A stretch of DNA of 14,048 nt from Bdellovibrionales bacterium (GTDB lineage Bacteria; Bdellovibrionota; Bdellovibrionia; Bdellovibrionales; UBA1609): the NCBI GenBank assembly GCA_020435085.1, contig JAGRAB010000189.1:1-14048 (forward strand). Reading direction: 5' to 3'. The stretch's first letter is position 1; each line of letters opens with the position of its first letter. A model generated the notes under the pieces. The model was not told where the DNA came from, ran no database searches, and worked only from the letters and a program-made list of their open reading frames with translations. Positions 1 to 5,727 of this stretch are shown here, piece after piece. A program made the position numbers and the translations under genes.

Positions 1-211
1 TAATAGAAACTGGACCCTTTAATTGCGAATATTGAATACCTACCGCCTCGTTAAACTATTGATTTCTAATAAAATTTTTTACTCGTTGGTGTTTCTCGAA
101 AACTAAAGTTTTCGAGAAAGCCGTCCGATTAACAAAAAATTGTAGTCAGACAAGACATTTAGAGGACGGAGGGGTAAGAGCTTTCACAATTAAAGGGTCC
201 AGTTTCTATTA
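1..211. repeat. Short non-coding element bounded by a perfect 25-bp inverted repeat (MITE-like)
   Basis: Bases 1-25 and 187-211 are exact reverse complements, each reading outward-in from TAATAGAAACTGGACCC. The first 2 bp on the left and the last 2 bp on the right are both TA, which would fit a TA target duplication around 23-bp ends, although TA is self-complementary and so cannot prove it. The interior has no credible reading frame, but holds a hairpin (92-119) and weaker nested complementarity: CCGTCC 121-126 with GGACGG 164-169, and a T-run near 75-80 with an A-run near 134-140. The left arm lies exactly at the window edge, so the repeat could extend further. A non-autonomous mobile element is the best reading. 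A structured RNA gene or an assembly-derived palindrome remain possible. Confidence 0.7.
92..119. other. Perfect 12-bp stem, 4-base loop hairpin inside the inverted-repeat element
   Basis: TTTCTCGAAAAC (92-103) pairs perfectly with GTTTTCGAGAAA (108-119) across the loop TAAA. It lies towards the middle of the 211-bp element. Neither strand has a T-run directly after the stem, so it does not look like an intrinsic terminator. It could be part of a folded RNA or a cruciform. Confidence 0.75.
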
Positions 212-212
212 A

Positions 213-734
213 TTATTTCTCATCATTTGAGTCATCATCAAGACCTAATTGATTTTTGAGTTCCTCAACAAGCTCTTCGTCATCTTGATTGACTAAATCT
301 TCATTAGAAATGCCGAGAAGCTTGTCGGCTTGAGCTTCGAGTTCGCTGTTCGTAGACGTATATTGAAGGTAAACTTTCTTATTTTCTACATCAAATTCTT
401 GCCATATCCTTGGAAAATCATGGTCATTTTCAGCCATGAAAAGCTCATCCAGCATTGTTGCAGCCACATCGATCATTAAATAAATCAACTGAACAGCATT
501 TTCTTTTTGCTTGTCATATTGAATAGAAATTTCAAAATGACTTTGCTTGAGGCGGCCTTTTTCATGATAACCGACTTTTAATAGGAGCTCTTCTTTATAA
601 ATTCGGCCTTCTGTGAGAATTTTTCCATTTTCCAAGTGAAGTTTGAAGGATTTGCTAAACACATTTTGAATTTGCTTAAGATACTCGCTGGGGAATGAAG
701 TCCAGGTTTTAGACGTTTTTAGTCGAGGTTGCAT
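213..734 (-). CDS. Unrecognised 173-aa protein with acidic C-terminal tail
   Basis: I do not recognise this protein. The start ATG (732-734) is preceded on the minus strand by AAGGAG at a 4-base gap, which supports the start. There is no signal peptide or membrane segment, so it is probably cytoplasmic. Residues about 1-50 are basic and mixed, residues 51-130 look like a compact alpha/beta domain with a hydrophobic helix around 82-100 (LIYLMIDVAATMLDELF), and residues 150-173 form a strongly acidic tail rich in D and E. The coding pattern and good ribosome binding site make it a real gene. It is divergent from miaB, with about 220 bp between them, and its stop lies 2 bp from the inverted-repeat element. 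The tail could bind a basic partner or simply aid solubility; no function is claimed. Confidence 0.8.
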   Translation of the reverse strand: MQPRLKTSKTWTSFPSEYLKQIQNVFSKSFKLHLENGKILTEGRIYKEELLLKVGYHEKGRLKQSHFEISIQYDKQKENAVQLIYLMIDVAATMLDELFMAENDHDFPRIWQEFDVENKKVYLQYTSTNSELEAQADKLLGISNEDLVNQDDEELVEELKNQLGLDDDSNDEK

Positions 735-752
735 GGGGCTCCTTTTTAAATT

Positions 753-784
753 GGTAAGAGGAGTCTTAAAACTCCATTTTTACC
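753..784 (-). promoter_or_regulatory. Two-part hairpin in the leader of the minus-strand gene
   Basis: GGTAA 753-757 pairs with TTACC 780-784, and inside it GGAGT 760-764 pairs with ACTCC 771-775 around a 6-base loop. It sits 18 bp upstream of the 213-734 start codon, between that codon and the candidate promoter. It could be a leader structure or an operator. There is no direct evidence for a function. Confidence 0.35.
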
Positions 785-807
785 TTCAAATATGGGGACT
801 CTGTCAG

Positions 808-836
808 TTGACCCATAGCTTCAACCCGACTATAAA
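808..836 (+). promoter_or_regulatory. Sigma70-type promoter for the miaB gene set
   Basis: TTGACC (808-813) and TATAAA (831-836) are separated by exactly 17 bp. The predicted start near 843 would give a leader of about 112 bases before the miaB GTG. This is the best promoter match in the divergent intergenic region. Confidence 0.65.
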
Positions 837-857
837 CTGTTCAACTCAATGAAACAA
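829..857 (-). promoter_or_regulatory. Candidate divergent promoter for the 213-734 gene
   Basis: On the minus strand TTGTTT (857-852) lies 17 bp from TATAGT (834-829). The -10 is good (5 of 6) and the -35 weak (3 of 6). This -10 overlaps the -10 of the miaB promoter on the other strand, so polymerase could not occupy both at once. The start would fall near 822, giving a leader of about 88 bases that contains the 753-784 hairpin. Confidence 0.4.
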
Positions 858-870
858 CATTTGCTGTTTC
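851..870. promoter_or_regulatory. Dyad GAAACA...TGTTTC in the divergent promoter region
   Basis: The 20-bp segment is symmetric at 8 of 10 paired positions, with 6-bp perfect outer arms. It overlaps the candidate -35 of the minus-strand promoter and lies just after the predicted miaB start point, a position from which a bound regulator could affect both genes. An operator role is inference; it could also fold as part of the miaB leader RNA. Confidence 0.3.
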
Positions 871-954
871 TTTCACCCCTGTGATTTTTACAAAAAAAGG
901 GGAGAGCAGAAGGAAAAAGAGAGTTTCAAGAGGTTTTTATAGCAAAGAGGTCTT

Positions 955-2292
955 GTGAGCTTAGAGAATCATGACTTAGGAAAAGGAAAAGGCGTTTATA
1001 TTTCCACATATGGCTGTCAAATGAACGTCAATGATACGGAACGGATGTATTCTCTTCTTGAAATGCTCAACTACACGCCCGTCAATAGTGCGGATCGTGC
1101 TGATCTTATCATCATTAACTCTTGCAGTGTTCGTGAAAAACCTGTTCATAAGGTTCACTCAGAAGTTGGCCGATATCGAACTTTAAAATCAAAAAATCCT
1201 CAACTTAAAATTGGAGTTGGAGGATGTGTGGCTCAGCAAGAGAAAAAAAATCTCTTAAAAGACGTTCCACTTCTTGATTTCGTATTTGGAACAGATGCCA
1301 TCGATCAATTGCCTCAAATAGTGAATGATTTGATTCAAAAAGAGGAAAAAGTTGTTGAAGCAAAATTTAAGCATTCAGAGCCCTACCATGTAGAGACTTT
1401 AGTAAGAAACCCTGGGGTTTCTACTTTTGTGAATATTACGAAGGGTTGTGATAACTTTTGTACCTTTTGTGTGGTTCCTTTTACACGTGGACGAGAGCGA
1501 AGTCGCCCTTTAAATCACTTGGTGAGTGATATTAATAATTTAACAAAAAGAGGCGTCAAAGAGGTGACGTTACTTGGGCAAAACGTAAATAGTTATCTCT
1601 CAGAATGTGGAGCTAACTTTGCAAAACTTTTAGAGACTCTCGCAAAGGATACAGATATCGAAAGGATCCGCTTTACAACGAGTCATCCAAAAGATTTTGA
1701 TGAAGAACTTGTTGGCGTGATGCAGGAGTGGCGATCTAAAATTATGGATTATATTCATCTTCCTGTCCAAAGTGGGAACTCTGAAGTGCTTGAACGAATG
1801 AACCGCGGGTATACAAGGGAAGAATATATTCAAAAAGCAAAAATGATTTTAGATATTATGCCTGGGGCCTCATTGTCGACAGATATTATTGTGGGATTTC
1901 CAGGGGAAACAGAAGCTCAGTTTCAAGAAACACTTTCATTGCTTGAAGAAGTTCCTTATGAATCCATATTTTCTTTTAAATATTCCCCACGACCGTTTAC
2001 AAAAGCGGCACGTTGGGAAGATCCTCTTTCTGATGAGGAAAAGTCAGGTCGACTTTACCGTCTTCAAAACCGCCATAAAGAAATCGCTTTTGAATTAGCA
2101 AAAAAATATGAAAATACAGTGGTTCAAGTGTTGGTTGAAGAGTTTGATGCTGATAATGAAAGAGCAACAGGTCGATCAACCCAAAACAAACTCACCCACT
2201 TTCAATCTTCAAAGAATTTGATCGGGCAAACGGTTTCTGTTCAGGTGACAGAGGCTTTTCCTCAAACACTTCGAGGAGTGATGGTTTTATGA
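955..2292 (+). CDS. miaB: tRNA-2-methylthio-N6-dimethylallyladenosine synthase MiaB
   Basis: MiaB is a cytoplasmic radical-SAM enzyme that adds a methylthio group to i6A37 of tRNAs reading UNN codons. The 445-aa product has the three expected regions. The N-terminal MTTase domain starts with YISTYGCQMNVNDTE and has cysteines at 21, 57 and 91 for the auxiliary Fe-S cluster. The radical-SAM core carries Cx3Cx2C at C165, C169 and C172, followed by the GRERSR stretch typical of MiaB. A TRAM RNA-binding domain fills the last 60 or so residues. The GCQMN motif and length favour MiaB over the relatives RimO and MtaB. The start is GTG with AGAGG four bases upstream, somewhat weak. It is the first gene of a tight set and overlaps the next gene by 4 bp (ATGA). 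Confidence 0.96.
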   Translation: MSLENHDLGKGKGVYISTYGCQMNVNDTERMYSLLEMLNYTPVNSADRADLIIINSCSVREKPVHKVHSEVGRYRTLKSKNPQLKIGVGGCVAQQEKKNLLKDVPLLDFVFGTDAIDQLPQIVNDLIQKEEKVVEAKFKHSEPYHVETLVRNPGVSTFVNITKGCDNFCTFCVVPFTRGRERSRPLNHLVSDINNLTKRGVKEVTLLGQNVNSYLSECGANFAKLLETLAKDTDIERIRFTTSHPKDFDEELVGVMQEWRSKIMDYIHLPVQSGNSEVLERMNRGYTREEYIQKAKMILDIMPGASLSTDIIVGFPGETEAQFQETLSLLEEVPYESIFSFKYSPRPFTKAARWEDPLSDEEKSGRLYRLQNRHKEIAFELAKKYENTVVQVLVEEFDADNERATGRSTQNKLTHFQSSKNLIGQTVSVQVTEAFPQTLRGVMVL

Positions 2293-2810
2293 AAAAAGCT
2301 GATAAAAAATTAGTTGTTAAATACGAAGATAAAGAGGTGATTGAGTTAAAACCTTTTGGTTTAGCTGCAAGCTTAGAGCCTCATCGGCCAGTTATGATTT
2401 TTAAAAGCTTATGTGAGAAATATACCGCTGGAGTTCCGCTTTCAGCTCTTGAGGGCGGAATTATGATTTCTCAAAGCCACCAAGGAAATGCGAGCTCTCC
2501 TCATGGATTAAGCTTAAAAGCTTTAGAGGCAGTAGGACTCCAACCAGTAAAGTGCTTTTTTAAAGAAATTCGAGGTTCTTTTTTATACGTTGATGTGGAA
2601 TTTGACGGTCATGAAAAAATCACACGTTTAACCTCCCGAGCTGATGAAGCACTCTCATTTTGCATGCGCGCAGGGGCTTTATTTTACAGTTCACTTGAAA
2701 TGATTCAAAAATGTAAAGAACTTGAGGCATCTCACTTGCAAGGATACAAAGTGGACGCACTTATGGGTTCCATAGGAACCAGAGAAAATAAACATCCTTA
2801 TTTAATGTAA
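2289..2810 (+). CDS. DUF151 / bifunctional-nuclease (BFN) domain protein
   Basis: The 173-aa product matches the DUF151 (BFN domain) pattern. It has GLAASLEPHRPVMIFKS near residues 24-40, ALEGG near 53-57, a HGLSLKALEAVGLQPVKCFF stretch near 72-91, GSFLYVDVEF near 96-105, and a final RADEALSFCMRAGALF segment at 117-132. In typical members that segment reads RPSDAI, so the conserved Ser-Asp is replaced by Asp-Glu here. The family has been linked to nuclease activity in a few cases, but its role in most bacteria is unknown. The start overlaps the miaB stop in ATGA, so translation is probably coupled. A DUF151 gene next to miaB is, from memory, common in deltaproteobacteria. The N-terminal 20 residues are basic and extra to the core. 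Assignment to the family is fairly sure; activity is not. Confidence 0.82.
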   Translation: MKKADKKLVVKYEDKEVIELKPFGLAASLEPHRPVMIFKSLCEKYTAGVPLSALEGGIMISQSHQGNASSPHGLSLKALEAVGLQPVKCFFKEIRGSFLYVDVEFDGHEKITRLTSRADEALSFCMRAGALFYSSLEMIQKCKELEASHLQGYKVDALMGSIGTRENKHPYLM

Positions 2811-2823
2811 AAATGAGGCGAAA

Positions 2824-3342
2824 ATGCCACTCTATGAGCTTAAAGGAGAAAAACCACAACTTGATAAAGGTTGTTGGCTCGCGCCTTCAGCAGAACTTAT
2901 TGGCGATGTTGTCGCTGGGAAAAACTGCTCCTTTTGGTTCAATACAACTCTTCGTGGCGATGTGATGCCTATTCGTATTGGTGATAATACAAATATTCAA
3001 GATGGATCGACACTTCATGGAACTCATCATCGCTGTGGAGTGACGATAGGTAACAATGTGACTGTTGGCCATAATGTGATTTTGCATGGTTGTCAGATTG
3101 GCGATGAATGTCTCATCGGAATGGGCTCAGTCGTTATGGATCTTGCAAAAATCCCCTCTCGCTCCATTGTTGGTGCTGGGAGTCTTGTGACTGAAAATTC
3201 AGAGTTTGAAGAGGGAATGCTTATTATGGGACGACCCGCAAAAGTTGTGAGACCATTAAAGTCAGAAGAACTCGCTTTTTTAAAACAATCGGCGCAGAAT
3301 TATATAAATTATACAAAATGGTACGTTGATGAAATTTCGTAA
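2824..3342 (+). CDS. Gamma-carbonic-anhydrase-like left-handed beta-helix protein (YrdA/PaaY family)
   Basis: The 172-aa protein has the hexapeptide-repeat pattern of a left-handed beta-helix: IGDVVAGKNCSFW, IRIGDNTNIQDGS, VTIGNNVTVGHNV and CQIGDECLIGMGS. These proteins form trimers with metal sites between subunits. The three zinc-ligand histidines expected of the gamma-CA family are visible at H65 (STLHGTHH), H83 (VGH) and H88 (LHG). The structural TLRGD (R44, D46) and the QD pair (Q59, D60) are also kept. A metal-binding site is therefore likely intact, though many YrdA/PaaY-type proteins show little or no carbonic anhydrase activity, and some act as acyl-CoA thioesterases. The length is normal. 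GAGG (2815-2818) precedes the ATG by five bases. It lies 13 bp after the DUF151 gene, and its stop codon overlaps the guaB ribosome binding site. Confidence 0.9.
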   Translation: MPLYELKGEKPQLDKGCWLAPSAELIGDVVAGKNCSFWFNTTLRGDVMPIRIGDNTNIQDGSTLHGTHHRCGVTIGNNVTVGHNVILHGCQIGDECLIGMGSVVMDLAKIPSRSIVGAGSLVTENSEFEEGMLIMGRPAKVVRPLKSEELAFLKQSAQNYINYTKWYVDEIS

Positions 3343-3354
3343 AGGAGAACTGCA

Positions 3355-4821
3355 GTGAAAGATCACTCTATAGAACATGGACTCACTTTTGACGATATCT
3401 TACTGATTCCGCAATACAGTGATATTCTTCCCAGTGAAATTTCGACAGAGACAGAGTTTGCCAGAGGAATTAAGTTTAAGATGCCTATTATCTCTGCAGC
3501 AATGGATACCGTCACTGAAAATAAAATTGCACGGGTGATGGCTCAGCTTGGTGGCTTGGGGTTTATCCATAAAAATATGCCCATTGAGTCACAAACTTTT
3601 GAGGTCGAAAAGGTAAAAAAATACGAAAGCGGAATGATTTTAGACCCAATCACTTTGTCCCCAGAACATCTTGTTAAAGATGCTTTGGATCTTATGAAGA
3701 AATATGGAATTAGTGGCGTTCCCATCACCGTTAATAAAGAACTTGTCGGCATTTTAACAAATCGAGATCTTCGTTTTGAAACCAATATCATGCAGCCCAT
3801 TTCACAAGTGATGACAACGAAAGAGCGTTTAGTCACAGCCCCTGTAGGAACAACGTTGGATCAAGCAAAGTCCATTTTACAAAAGCATCGTATTGAAAAA
3901 TTGCCTGTAGTTGATGGGTCAGGGTGTTTACAAGGCCTTATTACGATCAAAGATATTGAAAAAGCAAAAACTTTTCCTAATGCCACAAAAGATTCACATG
4001 GACGTCTTTTCGTTGGAGCAGCTGTTGGTGTTGATCCTTCTTCAAAAGAAAGAGTGGAAGCTCTTGTTCATGCTGGAGTAGATGTTGTGTGCGTGGATAC
4101 GGCTCACGGTCACTCTAAAAATGTTATGGAAATGGTAAAGTTTATTTCAAGGAGTTTTAAAGAAACCATTATTGTTGCAGGAAACGTTGTAACACCTCAA
4201 GGAACAGAAGATTTATTACGTGCCGGTGCGGATGTTGTTAAAGTTGGTGTTGGTCCTGGAAGTATTTGCACAACGCGAATTGTTTCCGGTGTAGGTATGC
4301 CACAAATTTCTGCTGTTCAAGCTTGTGCTCAAGCTGCGAAAAAAATGGGAAAAGCAGTGATTGCCGATGGTGGAATTAAATTTTCTGGAGATATCACAAA
4401 AGCTCTCGCGATGGGTGCAAACTCAGTGATGATCGGAAACTTACTGGCAGGAAGTGATGAAAGTCCTGGTGAAACGATTCTTTATCAAGGTCGTACTTAT
4501 AAAGTTTATCGAGGAATGGGAAGTCTTGGTGCCATGAAAATGGGCTCAAAAGATCGTTATGCTCAATTTGATGTGGAAGATGCAAGTAAACTTGTTCCTG
4601 AAGGTATTGAAGGAAAAGTTCCTTATCGAGGTTCTGCATCAGGCATTCTTCATCAACTCATTGGAGGCTTAAGATCCGGAATGGGATATTTAGGGGCTAT
4701 GAATATTCAAGATCTTCAAGAAAAAGCACGATTTATTCGAATTTCTCCACAAGGTCTTAAAGAATCCCATGTCCATGACGTGAGTATTACTAAGGAAGCT
4801 CCCAATTACCGCTTGGAGTAA
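3355..4821 (+). CDS. guaB: Inosine-5'-monophosphate dehydrogenase
   Basis: GuaB oxidises IMP to XMP with NAD+, the first committed step to GMP, in the cytosol. The 488-aa length is standard. The N-terminal [20 protein letters not shown] and [12 protein letters not shown] are diagnostic. A CBS-domain pair lies at about residues 92-205 (ISGVPI...[16 protein letters not shown]...GLITIKD), the usual site of purine-nucleotide control. The active-site loop [13 protein letters not shown] places the catalytic cysteine at C305. [18 protein letters not shown] and the flap [14 protein letters not shown]...DRY follow. The start is GTG with AAAGGAG seven bases upstream, overlapping the stop of the preceding gene. 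It is probably co-transcribed from the miaB promoter, since no promoter is evident in the 12-bp gap. Confidence 0.98.
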   Translation: MKDHSIEHGLTFDDILLIPQYSDILPSEISTETEFARGIKFKMPIISAAMDTVTENKIARVMAQLGGLGFIHKNMPIESQTFEVEKVKKYESGMILDPITLSPEHLVKDALDLMKKYGISGVPITVNKELVGILTNRDLRFETNIMQPISQVMTTKERLVTAPVGTTLDQAKSILQKHRIEKLPVVDGSGCLQGLITIKDIEKAKTFPNATKDSHGRLFVGAAVGVDPSSKERVEALVHAGVDVVCVDTAHGHSKNVMEMVKFISRSFKETIIVAGNVVTPQGTEDLLRAGADVVKVGVGPGSICTTRIVSGVGMPQISAVQACAQAAKKMGKAVIADGGIKFSGDITKALAMGANSVMIGNLLAGSDESPGETILYQGRTYKVYRGMGSLGAMKMGSKDRYAQFDVEDASKLVPEGIEGKVPYRGSASGILHQLIGGLRSGMGYLGAMNIQDLQEKARFIRISPQGLKESHVHDVSITKEAPNYRLE

Positions 4822-4832
4822 AAAGGAAATCT

Positions 4833-5645
4833 ATGGAAGATCGAGATTATTTGCATGGATATTCGCACGATGAACAAATGCGGCTCATTGAGCAAGCACG
4901 AGTTCTTGAGCCATATATTTATGAAGGTATTGATTTTTCAAAAAATAAAAAAATACTAGAAGTTGGCTGTGGGGTTGGAGCGCAAACAGAAATTTTACTC
5001 AATAAATTTCCTCATCTTAAAATTCATGGAGTGGATGTCTCACAGGCACAAATTGCTCTTGCGAAAGAACGATTAAATGCATTTATTGAGGATGGCCGTT
5101 TGGAGTTGACTTGTGCAGATGCCACAGACCTTTCTTCTGTCGAGGGTGAAGGTTTTGATGCCATTTATATTTGCTGGTTTCTCGAACATGTTTATGAACC
5201 CATAAAAGTATTAGAGGCTGTTAAAAAACGGGTAGGAGTGGGATGCCCTATTTACATCACTGAAGTAAATAACTCTTCACTGTTTATTGACCCCTATAGT
5301 CCCCACATTTTGGAGTATTGGAATCAATTTAATGACTATCAGTGGACGATTCAAGGGCATCCTTTTGTGGGCTTACAGCTCGCAAATATGCTGAAAAGTT
5401 CAGGCTATACCGATATCGTGACAAAGCCTCGCTATTTTCTTTTTGATGCGAGAAACCCTGAGGAAAGAACCCATTTCTTAAAGTATTTTTTTGGTATTTT
5501 TAAAAGTGCCAATGACAACCTTGTGAGAAAAGGTCGCATTCATCATGAGCTGATCCAGTTGGTAGAAAAAGATTTTGATGCAGCTGCGGCAAACCCTAAT
5601 AGTGTTTTTTACTATTCGTATATTCATACAACAGCTCTCACATAA
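4833..5645 (+). CDS. Class I SAM-dependent methyltransferase, substrate unknown
   Basis: The 270-aa protein has a Rossmann-type methyltransferase domain. Motif I is ILEVGCGVGAQTE at 41-53, an acidic residue D68 follows at the end of strand 2 (HGVDVS), then CADATDL at 94-100 and FDAIYICWFLEHV at 108-120. The N-terminal YLHGYSHDEQMRLIEQARVL resembles the lid region of small-molecule methyltransferases of the UbiE/COG2226 type. The C-terminal 100 residues (WTIQGHPFVGLQLANMLKSSGY, then a helix-rich part) probably form the substrate cap. No signal peptide is present. AAAGGA stands 5 bases before the ATG, and only 11 bp separate it from guaB, so it should be in the same transcript. A terminator-like hairpin follows. 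Its place between guaB and guaA is suggestive, but I cannot name a substrate. Confidence 0.85.
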   Translation: MEDRDYLHGYSHDEQMRLIEQARVLEPYIYEGIDFSKNKKILEVGCGVGAQTEILLNKFPHLKIHGVDVSQAQIALAKERLNAFIEDGRLELTCADATDLSSVEGEGFDAIYICWFLEHVYEPIKVLEAVKKRVGVGCPIYITEVNNSSLFIDPYSPHILEYWNQFNDYQWTIQGHPFVGLQLANMLKSSGYTDIVTKPRYFLFDARNPEERTHFLKYFFGIFKSANDNLVRKGRIHHELIQLVEKDFDAAAANPNSVFYYSYIHTTALT

Positions 5646-5650
5646 AGTAT

Positions 5651-5691
5651 GCCCATTTTGTAAGCATATTAATTACTAAGAATGGGCTTTT
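5651..5691 (+). terminator. Terminator-like hairpin between the methyltransferase gene and guaA
   Basis: GCCCATT (5651-5657) pairs with AATGGGC (5681-5687), and GTAA (5660-5663) with TTAC (5673-5676) extends the stem inside. Four Ts (5688-5691) follow directly. The T-run is short, so termination may be partial. Position at the end of the miaB-guaB gene set and before the guaA promoter supports the call. Confidence 0.6.
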
Positions 5692-5693
5692 GG

Positions 5694-5722
5694 TTGCAGG
5701 GCTTTATTGAAACCGGTATAAA
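5694..5722 (+). promoter_or_regulatory. Sigma70-type promoter giving a probably leaderless guaA mRNA
   Basis: TTGCAG (5694-5699) and TATAAA (5717-5722) have exactly 17 bp between them. Placing +1 seven bases after the -10 gives 5729, with 5728-5730 the normal range; the guaA ATG occupies 5728-5730. There is no Shine-Dalgarno sequence before the ATG, as expected if the message begins at the start codon. Confidence 0.65.
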
Positions 5723-5727
5723 TTCTT

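Noticed and set aside
92..119. Intrinsic terminator for the 213-734 gene
   Set aside because: The stem is strong, but no T-run follows it on either strand, and it lies about 95 bp past the stop.
3543..3836. 97-aa minus-strand frame within guaB
   Set aside because: It is the antisense of the CBS-domain region of guaB; no start signal or family pattern.
5646..5727. Purine riboswitch before guaA
   Set aside because: The gap is only 82 bp and the predicted transcript starts at the ATG; no purine-aptamer layout is visible.
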